A model generated the notes under the pieces. The model did not search any database, was not told the DNA's origin, and saw nothing but the letters and a program-made list of their open reading frames with translations. The translations under genes were made by a program, and so were the position numbers. Positions 29,089 to 37,030 of a DNA stretch of 37,080 bases are shown piece by piece. Source of the stretch: Flavobacteriales bacterium UBA7666 (GTDB taxonomy: Bacteria; Bacteroidota; Bacteroidia; Flavobacteriales_D; Crocinitomicaceae); assembly GCA_002483265.1 (NCBI GenBank), contig DLHO01000020.1:122363-159442 (forward strand). Direction: 5' to 3'. The first letter of the stretch is position 1, and each line of letters begins with the position of its first letter.

Positions 29089-29529
29089 TTATTTCTTCCT
29101 CCGCGTATCCGTAATAATCAGAATTTTCCATTCTCCCGAAACTTTTACCAACTGAAATGCATTCACTCCTTCGTGTGAATAGACATTGTCTATATAAAAA
29201 GCATATTTTGTCCAAACAGTTGCCAGGTTATCATCCATCTTAATTTCACAGGAAAGCAAGCGTTCGTCCCAGATTTCCGTATGAGGAGTTCCGATTGCTT
29301 TTAAAAAAGAGACAATGGAATCCTGATGCAATTTTGCTTCGCCTTTTGAATTCACAAAACTGGTATTTAAAGTCGCATTAGGTAAAAGAGTCTTTCGAAC
29401 AAGTGAACTATCGCCCTTTTTCATTCCGTCAAATAGCTGATCTATGACTTTACGGACTTCCTTCTTTTCGGCTTTCTGGGATTGAGCAAAAAACGGAAAG
29501 ATCAATAAGAGAAGAAGGATTGTTTTCAT
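29089..29529 (-). CDS. Secreted NTF2-like (SnoaL-type) protein
   Basis: A 146-residue protein with a signal peptide (cleavage near AQSQ, residue 18). The mature part is the NTF2-like cone fold: helix VRKVIDQLFDGMKKGDSSLVRKTL, strands LNTSFVNSKG, ...EIWDERLLSCEIKMDDNLATVWTKYAFYIDN, and a final strand VNAFQLVKVSGEWKILIITDTRRKK. Family members are diverse (enzymes, ligand binders, dimeric scaffolds). Secreted single-domain copies like this are common in Bacteroidota and mostly uncharacterised. No active site is assigned. Confidence 0.8.
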   Translation of the reverse strand: MKTILLLLLIFPFFAQSQKAEKKEVRKVIDQLFDGMKKGDSSLVRKTLLPNATLNTSFVNSKGEAKLHQDSIVSFLKAIGTPHTEIWDERLLSCEIKMDDNLATVWTKYAFYIDNVYSHEGVNAFQLVKVSGEWKILIITDTRRKK

Positions 29530-29571
29530 AGTATTTAGTTTCTTCTAAGATAGATCATTTCCATCAATAGA

Positions 29572-29598
29572 GAGAATGATGAATTTTCCCTCATTCTC
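29572..29598 (-). terminator. Hairpin GAGAATGA-N11-TCATTCTC after the gene at 29603
   Basis: A perfect 8-bp stem, just past the minus-strand stop codon at 29603. No T-run follows on the minus strand, so it is a weak terminator or stabilising hairpin. Confidence 0.4.
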
Positions 29599-29602
29599 AT
29601 TT

Positions 29603-30772
29603 TCATTCTGTTTCTGCTCTCTTAATAACCGTTCTTGGTTCGTCAAAACTCTTCTTTTTGTAGGGGAAAACATCTGCTAATTCACCACTGTAAAAGAACT
29701 CATATGCTACAGAACCAAAGGTGTAATCGGTATCCTTAATCTTATAAACAGAACCACCAACTGCCGGATTTGGTTTTGGAATCGAACGTTGGAAACCAAG
29801 ATTAAATAACGAAGCTAAAATTTCCGGACGATCCTCTATCGGATACCCGGCTTTTTCCCACTGAGTTTTAATTTCTCGCAAGAATAATGCAGTGTACAAA
29901 TACGAATAGTAATGATTTTCCCACTGAACCAAACGTTGTAAACGCAAGTCCAAAGTATCGTTGGCTTTCGTTGCATAATTAGCCGTTGAATCAAAATCTA
30001 AAAGCGCTTCGTATTTTTCTCCCGGATAGAATTCGCTGTTCTTTTCAGCAAGAAAACGCTCGATAGTTAAAGCCGTTCCATTCTTGATCCCGGTAACGCC
30101 ATAAGAAAGGTGGTTTTCCAGTGCTAACACTTTCAGCGGACCAATGTATCGTTTATAAGACTCCCGGCTCGAATTAAACAAACGAATTTGTTCACCTACC
30201 AGGCAAGCTACAATCAATCGGGGTTCGACTCCAGTCACATGATAAACCGAATCAATGTATTTTTTGTCTTTAGTGACAGCTTGCTTAAAGTCCTGCCATT
30301 CTGCAATATTCATCCATTCAAAAACGCTGAGTCCGGTCGTTTTTTGCGACGCATTTTGATTCTTATATTTCCATTTGGATTTGGCTTTCTGATACGATTT
30401 ATTCTTTCTCAGTTGAAGATCCACAGCATCCAACATGCGTAATGCCAACTTCTCATCTTTGCTTTCATTGTAAATTTCCAGAATTTGATTGGCGTTCTTC
30501 GGATAGAAATCATTTACCAGCATGATGCGATTCAAGACTTCAAAACGATGTTTGATCATCGAAACAGAATCAACTTTGAACGATTGGTCGTATTTATCGT
30601 GCATTTCTGCAAAGTACCGGTTGTTCTCATCTACGGAACCACTTTCATTTGTCCAGTTGAATTTAACGGCAAAATAAGTTGCTGTGAGGATAAAGCCATA
30701 TGCGGCAAAACCGTAAAGAAGGATGGTGTAAGGTATTTTGAACCACTTTTTCCTTAAGAAGGAGAATTTCAT
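29603..30772 (-). CDS. Membrane-anchored protein with possible lysozyme-like fold
   Basis: A 389-residue protein with one N-terminal transmembrane anchor (about 12-34) and a large extracytoplasmic domain. Residues about 185-245 (GVEPRLIVACLVGEQIRLF, then SYGVTGIKNGTA) and 335-355 (LASLFNLGFQRS, PNPAVGG) are arranged like the E, S.G..Q and N..G regions of lysozyme-like transglycosylases, with Glu as possible acid (VGEQ). This is inference from pattern, not a recognised family; the canonical motifs are incomplete. TAGCTTTG on the minus strand at 30796-30803 is a perfect -7 box upstream of the ATG. It could act on peptidoglycan, or be a catalytically dead relative. Confidence 0.6.
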   Translation of the reverse strand: MKFSFLRKKWFKIPYTILLYGFAAYGFILTATYFAVKFNWTNESGSVDENNRYFAEMHDKYDQSFKVDSVSMIKHRFEVLNRIMLVNDFYPKNANQILEIYNESKDEKLALRMLDAVDLQLRKNKSYQKAKSKWKYKNQNASQKTTGLSVFEWMNIAEWQDFKQAVTKDKKYIDSVYHVTGVEPRLIVACLVGEQIRLFNSSRESYKRYIGPLKVLALENHLSYGVTGIKNGTALTIERFLAEKNSEFYPGEKYEALLDFDSTANYATKANDTLDLRLQRLVQWENHYYSYLYTALFLREIKTQWEKAGYPIEDRPEILASLFNLGFQRSIPKPNPAVGGSVYKIKDTDYTFGSVAYEFFYSGELADVFPYKKKSFDEPRTVIKRAETE

Positions 30773-30795
30773 TCGTGTTTATTTGAAGACAGCTA

Positions 30796-30803
30796 CAAAG
30801 CTA
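30796..30803 (-). promoter_or_regulatory. Promoter -7 box TAGCTTTG (minus strand)
   Basis: A perfect TAnnTTTG match, 23 bases before the start codon at 30772. TTTG occurs 15 bases further upstream (30819-30822), shorter than the usual spacing. It supports a separate transcript for the membrane-anchored protein. Confidence 0.5.
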
Positions 30804-30861
30804 AAAATAGAATCGGATCAAAGGCCGCTTTTAACAGATTCAACTAATTCTCAATTGTCCA

Positions 30862-32283
30862 TTACTTTTTAATCCCTTTAAACGAAGCAATTCGGATTTC
30901 CTGCGTCAAATTGGAATGCGCGTCTGCCAGTTTTTGAATCGCAACAAAACGACCATTACCAAAATGAGCAGCTTCTTCCATTAAATGCGCATCCTTTTCA
31001 CGGGTTTGAATTCCAACAACTGAAAAGACAACCCCGTCTTTCGCATATTTTTGAACCGTTTTCTGATAATCTTCTGAATCCTTATTGAAAGCACCATCTG
31101 TGATGACAATTACCATATTGGTTTTATTCGGATCGTAATTTTTCATTACTTCCTTATAACCCAGCTTAATTCCTTTTCCACCTGCGGTCATTCCCAGCGG
31201 TTTCAAGTTCGAGATAGATTTTTGTAATTCTTCTTTTTTATCTCCGGAAGTCGGACTTTGGAAAACTTCTGCTGTATTGGCATAAGTAACCAGTCCCATT
31301 TTATCCTGAGGCCGTAACTTGCTCACCAATTGATTCAGGGAATACTTCATTAAGTTCATTTTTTCGCCCATTTTCATGGAACTAGAAATGTCAAGTACAA
31401 AAACCACATTGACATCCTTGAAATAAGTTTCATCAAAATTCTCTGAAGGAATAGAAACCAGCTCCGGCATTACTTTTTGAGTTGTCGTATCGATGGTCTC
31501 ATTTGCGAGTTGTTCATCCAGCTTCTCTTGTGCTTCTTGTGGCGGGAGTTGTTGTGCTATTTCTTCCGGTTCAGGAATCGGCTCTTTTGTAGGAACAGGA
31601 GGTTCGTAAGAACGGTCTTTCGATAATGGAATCGTGATTTCAGAAACTTCCGGTCCAACATAAATTCCAGCTTCTTTGGTCAGGTAACCTTCTTTACTTA
31701 CCACAAAATAGAAGAATCCGGGAGGTAGTGTTTCTGTAAATTTCCCTAACCTTCCTGTAATCCATGTTCCACGCGGCTGTCCGTTGTGAATAAGGCTTAC
31801 CGTAGATTTGGAAAGAGGCTCCTTTGTTACTTTATCGACCGTAATGATGGTTAATTCACTGGGTTCAGCTGATTTAGCAGGAATTGCATTGAAATCCGGG
31901 CATTTGGTGAGGAAATTATCATCAGGGAGTTCTTCCGTAACCGTTCCTATCAAACGATAAACCACTGGATTTGCCTGATCGCTCATATGCAGCTTCAATA
32001 CATAGTTGAAGTTTCCTTTTTTAGTAGGGTTGACCTGGATTCGAAGCTGAACGGTTCCTAAGGGTTCAATGAAATCTGATGTCAGGCGGTAAGTAACTTC
32101 CGAACTGTGCTCTACACGTAGGATATAGACTTTTTCGTTGGTGGGATTTCCAATATTCAGGTCAATGTAACGCTTGGATTGCGTAGTAATTTCTCCGTAT
32201 TCCAAATAATCTTCCGAATTGGATTGCTGTGCGTGAACGAATCCACCCAGCAATAAGATACAAATGACCGCTAAAATTCTCAT
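30862..32283 (-). CDS. Secreted von Willebrand factor A domain protein
   Basis: A 473-residue protein with a signal peptide (about 1-19, ending VHAQ). Residues about 25-120 form a beta-sandwich (Ig/HYDIN-like, DLNIGNPTNEKVYILRVEHS), then a carboxypeptidase-regulatory-like domain (about 145-220, LPPGFFYFVVSKEGYLTKEAGIYV), a Pro/Glu-rich linker (about 228-262), and a VWA domain (about 290-470) with a full MIDAS: DISSS (Asp298, Ser300, Ser302), Thr366 and ITDGAF (Asp396). VWA domains bind partner proteins through a metal ion. An upstream ATG at 32310 would add nine residues (MYFRLYNRN) before the signal peptide, so ATG 32283 is chosen. Partner unknown. Confidence 0.88.
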   Translation of the reverse strand: MRILAVICILLLGGFVHAQQSNSEDYLEYGEITTQSKRYIDLNIGNPTNEKVYILRVEHSSEVTYRLTSDFIEPLGTVQLRIQVNPTKKGNFNYVLKLHMSDQANPVVYRLIGTVTEELPDDNFLTKCPDFNAIPAKSAEPSELTIITVDKVTKEPLSKSTVSLIHNGQPRGTWITGRLGKFTETLPPGFFYFVVSKEGYLTKEAGIYVGPEVSEITIPLSKDRSYEPPVPTKEPIPEPEEIAQQLPPQEAQEKLDEQLANETIDTTTQKVMPELVSIPSENFDETYFKDVNVVFVLDISSSMKMGEKMNLMKYSLNQLVSKLRPQDKMGLVTYANTAEVFQSPTSGDKKEELQKSISNLKPLGMTAGGKGIKLGYKEVMKNYDPNKTNMVIVITDGAFNKDSEDYQKTVQKYAKDGVVFSVVGIQTREKDAHLMEEAAHFGNGRFVAIQKLADAHSNLTQEIRIASFKGIKK

Positions 32284-32337
32284 ATTACGATTGTAAAGTC
32301 TAAAATACAATAAATTTCTGCTTCACAAGAAAGGTGC

Positions 32338-33837
32338 CTATTTTTTCAATTCGTACAGATAGGTCACAGATTCATCCTCAATAGCACGAACATATTTGTC
32401 CATTTTTAATTGATTAGCTGGAATACTTTGTTGAATCAACTTGAAACCGAGCTTTTGAATGTTCTCTTTATGAGGATAGTGATTTAAGAAAAATTGAGTG
32501 GTAACAAATAAGTTAACCGTATCTTTTTTGATTCGTGTAGAATCCAGTTCTTCAAACTTATTAATCGGATTAAAGTTGACATTTCCATCTAAATAACAGC
32601 GCTCACTCAAAAACCAAGGAGCATACGGATTTGAATAAGGCATTGCTATCAAATTTACAGGTCTTCCTTGGTAATTTTGATGAATAAAGTGTGTAATTCC
32701 ATTTCTACCTAATCCTGCCGAAGTCGTTGCCAAAATGGGTAGTCCGACCACACTCGTAGTTAAAATTCCTAAGCTTGTCAAACCAACCAATGTCAGTGCA
32801 ATTTTCTTTGGAATGGTATCAATCAATAATTGAAAAAATTGAACAAAGAACAGAGGCGCAAAAAACACGATTGGGAATAGAAAACGCTCTTCTTTGTGCG
32901 ATACAACCATGTGGAATAAAATGAAACTAAGAATCATCCAAATGAAAGGGGATTTAAGTCTAAAAACAAGAGCAGAAGCAATGCTTAAAAAGAATAAAGT
33001 TCCAATTAGTTTGGTGGGCATATGAAATAAGCAAGCTAGGTAATAATCCCAAGGCGATTCTCCAAAACCTGCCGCTTTATGTTGTAAAATGTTTTGGTCG
33101 AAATAGTTCCAGACACTGATAGTGAATTCACCGTAGAACCAACTGTCAACAAGGATCCCGAAAACAAAAACAAGCAAAAAAATCCCGATAATTACAAGTA
33201 GATCCTTCCAGTTTTTCCGATTGAAAATTAAAAACCAAATTCCAAAACCGACCAATGCGAATAGTATCTGAAAACGAAAAAGAAAACTGATTCCAAAAAA
33301 TAAGCCGGTAAGTACGACTGTTTTAGCAGTTTTTTTCTCGGAACAAAAAAACGCCATGGCGAAGATTAAGAAAATAGCTGACCAGGTTTCTGAAGAAAAA
33401 CGTACTCCCAAATAAGGTACGTACCAAATAAGTAGGAGAAAGCCTAGATACAAACCTTCCAACAATTTAGTGTATGCAGGTTGTTTGGAGGATTGAATGA
33501 ATCGTTTTGTTTGTTTGAAAAAGTAAACGAGAGCAAAAATGAGCAATAAACCGGTTACTTCTCTGAGTAAAAAGGAAACAGTATATGGATCAGTGATGCC
33601 AACCATTTTAAAGAGGCTGATCAATCCGTAAGCGATAGTAGGCTGTAGTGTTGGTCTGATTCGGGTAGAGTATTCCCATACCATATCTCCCGGAGAGTTC
33701 CATCCTGCTTTTAAACCTGCAAATTCAATGATTTGAAAATGTTCGTCTGCATGGAAAAAGCCAACGCTGTTGTAGGCAGTAATTGAAAATACACAGACAG
33801 CCAGAAAAATTAAAATAGATGGTATAGAAAACTTCAT
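32338..33837 (-). CDS. GT22-type mannosyltransferase (PIG-B/Alg9-like), copy 1
   Basis: A 499-residue multi-pass membrane glycosyltransferase, about ten helices. GT22 hallmarks: FHADEHFQ (residues 28-35) in the first luminal loop, with the acidic pair usual for GT-C enzymes, then WEYSTRIRPTLQP, RFSSETWSA near 147, FRFQ near 187, and SHKEERFLFPI (HKEERF about 314-319), the family signature shared with eukaryotic PIG-B/GPI mannosyltransferases. Bacterial members transfer sugars from polyprenyl-phosphate donors to outer-face acceptors; acceptor unknown here. A paralogue follows directly upstream (33879-35393), 41 bp away, so the pair is probably one operon. Confidence 0.85.
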   Translation of the reverse strand: MKFSIPSILIFLAVCVFSITAYNSVGFFHADEHFQIIEFAGLKAGWNSPGDMVWEYSTRIRPTLQPTIAYGLISLFKMVGITDPYTVSFLLREVTGLLLIFALVYFFKQTKRFIQSSKQPAYTKLLEGLYLGFLLLIWYVPYLGVRFSSETWSAIFLIFAMAFFCSEKKTAKTVVLTGLFFGISFLFRFQILFALVGFGIWFLIFNRKNWKDLLVIIGIFLLVFVFGILVDSWFYGEFTISVWNYFDQNILQHKAAGFGESPWDYYLACLFHMPTKLIGTLFFLSIASALVFRLKSPFIWMILSFILFHMVVSHKEERFLFPIVFFAPLFFVQFFQLLIDTIPKKIALTLVGLTSLGILTTSVVGLPILATTSAGLGRNGITHFIHQNYQGRPVNLIAMPYSNPYAPWFLSERCYLDGNVNFNPINKFEELDSTRIKKDTVNLFVTTQFFLNHYPHKENIQKLGFKLIQQSIPANQLKMDKYVRAIEDESVTYLYELKK

Positions 33838-33878
33838 TTAAGCAGAATAAAGGGAGTAAATGTTAGCAACAAAATAAT

Positions 33879-35393
33879 TTAGTTCTTTTTCCATTCATAA
33901 AGATACAAAATGTCAAAGTTTTCAAATCCTTTAACGTAGCGATTCATGGATTGTTCTTTCTTCGAAATACTTTGTGCTTTGAGTCTGAATCCCATTTTTT
34001 CAAGATTCCCTGGAAGATTATTGTGATCGATATCATATCCACGAAGAACCAGCAGGTTTATATGATGATCTTGAAACAGACTGTCTGAAAGATTGCCCAG
34101 GTTATCAATTTGTTGGAAATCCATGTTTTTTTCAAGGTAGATTTTCTCAGGAAGACTTCCCCATGGATTATAAGGATTTGCAAATGGAGTATTGATCAAA
34201 TGGATTGGTTGATTTCCATAGTTGGTGTGAATGTATTGCGTGATTTCCATTCGTCCCAATCCGGCAGATTTGGTAGTCATAAAAAATAACCCAATCAGGT
34301 TGGTGAAAAGTAACCCAAGGATCATACAAAAAACAAGTGGGTTAAAAAATTTCCTCAGAAATACTGATCCGCTTAGGAACGAGAAAGCAGAAATGATGAA
34401 AAAGGGAAACAGAAATACAATGGGAAATAAAAAGCGCTCTTCTTTATGTGAAATGAATGAATGGATCAATACGAAAGGGATGATGAACCAAATAACCGGG
34501 TTTTTTGGCCTGAAAATCACCGCTATTACAAAGCAAATGATGAGAACAATACCAATGAAATGAGTGGGAAGCTGATACAAGGCTTCGAGGTAATAATATC
34601 TGGAAGACATACCAAAACTGGATTCGACACCGTTCAGAATATCATTTTCGAAGAACAACCAAAAGTATTTCCAGGGCGTGAAAACCCATTCCGAATAAAA
34701 CCAGCGATCAATAAAGCAACCTAAGAGGAGAACAATTGAAAAACCGAGCAAGACCTTTAAAGTTGTTTTGAGTTTTTGTTGTCCGTAAATCAAATGGTAA
34801 ATTCCAATTCCAATGAGTCCAAATGCCATTTGAAATCGAAAGAGAAATGCAAGACCAAACAGTATTCCGATAACAAGAGCATTGTACTTGTTTCTGCCAA
34901 TTTCAAAGTAAAAACCCAAAGCAAAGAGCAAGCAGATTGCAGACCATGTTTCAGAGGAAAATCGAACACTTAAAAATGGAATGTACCAGCTTAAGAGTAA
35001 TAAAATGAGATAAGTAGTTCTTAAAAATGAATTGGATTGCCCTGGTTTGAAAAGGAAAGCACTTGATTTTCGAAAGAAGAAAACCAATGCAAAAAGACAT
35101 AAAAATCCACTGATCAATCGCAAGATAAACAAAGAAGTGTATGGATCTGTAATGTGAAAGAAGGAATTAAAGCTGAAAATCCAATAGGCCAGAGTAGGAA
35201 GTAGGGCAGATCTGATTTGAGTGTGATATTCCCAGGCAACTTCTTGCGGCTCATTCCAACCGGCTTTTAAACCTGCGAATTCAATAACCTGATAGTGTTC
35301 GTCTGCATGAAAATAACCCACACTAAAATAAGCAGTCAGCGCGAAAATAATCGCGGAAAGAAGAATAATGAGTGTTTTAAGGTCTAATTTCAT
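33879..35393 (-). CDS. GT22-type mannosyltransferase (PIG-B/Alg9-like), copy 2
   Basis: A 504-residue paralogue of the preceding protein with the same motifs: FHADEHYQ (28-35), WEYHTQIRSALLP, RFSSETWSA, FRFQ, and SHKEERFLFPI (HKEERF about 316-321). The two proteins align along their whole length, so a local duplication is likely, with divergence mostly in the C-terminal 150 residues. The start codon lies only 8 bases beyond a hairpin (35402-35437) that looks like the terminator of the upstream DUF2911 gene, so this gene may use a promoter inside that hairpin or depend on read-through. Confidence 0.85.
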   Translation of the reverse strand: MKLDLKTLIILLSAIIFALTAYFSVGYFHADEHYQVIEFAGLKAGWNEPQEVAWEYHTQIRSALLPTLAYWIFSFNSFFHITDPYTSLFILRLISGFLCLFALVFFFRKSSAFLFKPGQSNSFLRTTYLILLLLSWYIPFLSVRFSSETWSAICLLFALGFYFEIGRNKYNALVIGILFGLAFLFRFQMAFGLIGIGIYHLIYGQQKLKTTLKVLLGFSIVLLLGCFIDRWFYSEWVFTPWKYFWLFFENDILNGVESSFGMSSRYYYLEALYQLPTHFIGIVLIICFVIAVIFRPKNPVIWFIIPFVLIHSFISHKEERFLFPIVFLFPFFIISAFSFLSGSVFLRKFFNPLVFCMILGLLFTNLIGLFFMTTKSAGLGRMEITQYIHTNYGNQPIHLINTPFANPYNPWGSLPEKIYLEKNMDFQQIDNLGNLSDSLFQDHHINLLVLRGYDIDHNNLPGNLEKMGFRLKAQSISKKEQSMNRYVKGFENFDILYLYEWKKN

Positions 35394-35401
35394 GGATATA
35401 A

Positions 35402-35437
35402 AAATAACCGATCAGAAGGGAATCCGATCGGTTATTT
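35402..35437 (-). terminator. Rho-independent terminator after DUF2911 copy 2
   Basis: AAATAACCGATC and GATCGGTTATTT form a perfect 12-bp stem with a 12-nt loop; on the minus strand the T-rich end (TTATTTTTATA) follows. It lies directly before the GT22 start. Confidence 0.75.
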
Positions 35438-35447
35438 CAAGTTTGGT

Positions 35448-36290
35448 TTATTTACTCCATTCTTTCAATGAATCATTGAACATTTTGGTGTAGTTGTCGT
35501 ATTTTGTTTTTTCAGATAAAGCCAATCCTTTTTTCGCAGATTCGATCGCTCCTTTTTTGTCTCCTAATTCTGCCTGGATCAATGATTTTGTGCGAAAAAG
35601 CCAGAATGCGTCAGGTTGCATATCAGTAGCTTTTGTTGCCCACTCCAATGCTTTTTTTAAATCTTTTTTATTTTCTAAATAGTAACCAGCTGCCTCAGCG
35701 TAATCATTTGCAGAAGGCCCGGCCATCATTTTGTTGATGTTTGCTATCATTTTAGCATCTGTTGGAACCCCGAAAGGAAAAGCAACAGCTGTCTGATCCC
35801 ATTTCAGCGTCAAAGTAGCTCCGTTTACAGACTCTAATCCATCGATTGAAATGGTGAATGTTTCAACAATATCTTTCGATGCCGTTGGTTTTGCAGAAAC
35901 TTTCAACGCTACTTTTTTATCATCCCATGCTTCTGGAGTTCCCCAATTTTCTGTGTCCGTGTAGAAGATCAAATCCCAAGATTCTTTTGTTGGTTTTGTA
36001 TAAAGGGCGTAAGTTCCGGGTTTCAAAGAATCTTTCCCGAAAATCAATACATCCGAATTGGTAAACTTCGTGTTTTCGTTTGCACCTGTTCTCCAAACTT
36101 CTCCAAATGGGACAACATCCCCGAAAACCACACGGTTTTTCTTGCTTGGTCGGGAATATTCAATCGATACGTCTGTAAGACCTACTTTTTGCTCCAATTT
36201 GCTCATTGGGCTAGGTTGTGGCCCTAATTGCGCGTTAGATAACGTACTAAAGCCAATCGCTAAAATTACTGTTGTGAATAATTGTTTCAT
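35448..36290 (-). CDS. DUF2911 family secreted protein (copy 2)
   Basis: A 280-residue protein with signal peptide MKQLFTTVILAIGFSTLSNA. The DUF2911 core matches copy 1 at 10019: PSPMSKLEQKVGLTDVSIEY, SRPSKKNRVVFGDVVPFGEV, WRTGANENTKFT, KPGTYALYTKP. The C-terminal ~100 residues are TPR-like (AAGYYLENKKDLKKALEWATKATDMQP). Function is unknown. It follows ppa after 40 bp, but a terminator (36315-36340) overlaps the ppa stop, so it may have its own promoter in the remaining 24 bp or be expressed by read-through. Confidence 0.9.
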   Translation of the reverse strand: MKQLFTTVILAIGFSTLSNAQLGPQPSPMSKLEQKVGLTDVSIEYSRPSKKNRVVFGDVVPFGEVWRTGANENTKFTNSDVLIFGKDSLKPGTYALYTKPTKESWDLIFYTDTENWGTPEAWDDKKVALKVSAKPTASKDIVETFTISIDGLESVNGATLTLKWDQTAVAFPFGVPTDAKMIANINKMMAGPSANDYAEAAGYYLENKKDLKKALEWATKATDMQPDAFWLFRTKSLIQAELGDKKGAIESAKKGLALSEKTKYDNYTKMFNDSLKEWSK

Positions 36291-36314
36291 GATATTGAAT
36301 TTTAATTGTTAGAC

Positions 36315-36340
36315 AAAAAAAAAGTTGGGGTTAACCCAAC
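36315..36340 (-). terminator. Rho-independent terminator overlapping the ppa stop codon
   Basis: On the minus strand GTTGGG and CCCAAC form a perfect 6-bp stem around TTAAC, followed by nine T. The TAA stop (36331-36333) lies in the hairpin loop, so a ribosome reaching the stop codon would cover part of the stem. Confidence 0.8.
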
Positions 36341-37017
36341 AATTTCTCTAAAGCGGAAGCCAAGTTTTCGTCGGCATTTCCAAATTTATTCATATAATCC
36401 GTGTGTGATCTTTTGATCACTTCGAATGCTTCTTCTTTTCCATAAACGTGAGTGATTTCAACGTTTTTAGCACCTCCATCCAAGTCTTTGTAAGTGAGGA
36501 AGAAGTGACGTACACGATCAATGACCATTTGAGGCATTTCAGAAATATCTTCGATTGCTCCGTAAGCCTGATCGCCTTTTAAAACAGCAATGATCTTATC
36601 ATCAGCTTCACCACCGTCCAGCATACGGAAACCACCAATTACTTTCGCATCACAAATGATATTTCCCATGTTGAAAGAACGCTCGGAAAGCACACAAATA
36701 TCTAATGGATCACCATCACCAACGATATCTGTTCTTCCGGTTTTTTCATTAGAGAAAGCAGCTACTTCTTTATCACAATAAGTTTGTGGAACGAATCCAT
36801 ACAAACACGGCATATGATTGGACAATTTTTGAGGTCTGTCAACCATAATATAACCAGATGGTTTGTGAATCTCATACTTGATTGAATCTGCTGGAATGAT
36901 CTCGATAAAGGCATTTACGATAGCCGGTTGTTTCTCACCGATTTCAATTCCATGCCAGGGATGCGAAGTAAAACGCTTACTCATCGCATCAATAACTGCT
37001 TTAATTTCTGCTTTCAT
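36331..37017 (-). CDS. ppa: Inorganic pyrophosphatase (family I)
   Basis: A 228-residue protein that hydrolyses pyrophosphate to phosphate, driving biosynthetic reactions. Family I motifs: EIIPADSIKYEI (about 39-50), the metal-binding DGDPLD (Asp101, Asp103, Asp106), LDGGEADDKIIAV (Asp139, Asp140) and FFLTYKDLDGG. At 228 residues it is longer than the 175-residue E. coli enzyme, with an N-terminal helix (MKAEIKAVIDAMSKRF) and extra loop FSNEKTG, as in a longer bacterial/eukaryote-like subgroup. A perfect -7 box (37023-37030, minus) lies very close to its start, so the mRNA may be leaderless. Transcription ends at the terminator at 36315-36340. Confidence 0.93.
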   Translation of the reverse strand: MKAEIKAVIDAMSKRFTSHPWHGIEIGEKQPAIVNAFIEIIPADSIKYEIHKPSGYIMVDRPQKLSNHMPCLYGFVPQTYCDKEVAAFSNEKTGRTDIVGDGDPLDICVLSERSFNMGNIICDAKVIGGFRMLDGGEADDKIIAVLKGDQAYGAIEDISEMPQMVIDRVRHFFLTYKDLDGGAKNVEITHVYGKEEAFEVIKRSHTDYMNKFGNADENLASALEKLLG

Positions 37018-37022
37018 GGGTG

Positions 37023-37030
37023 CAAATGTA
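37023..37030 (-). promoter_or_regulatory. Promoter -7 box TACATTTG (minus) close to the ppa start codon
   Basis: A perfect TAnnTTTG on the minus strand whose last base is only 5 nt from the ppa ATG. If transcription begins at the normal distance, the mRNA would start at or within a few bases of the AUG. Upstream TTTG motifs exist but at unusual spacing. The match could be chance. Confidence 0.4.
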
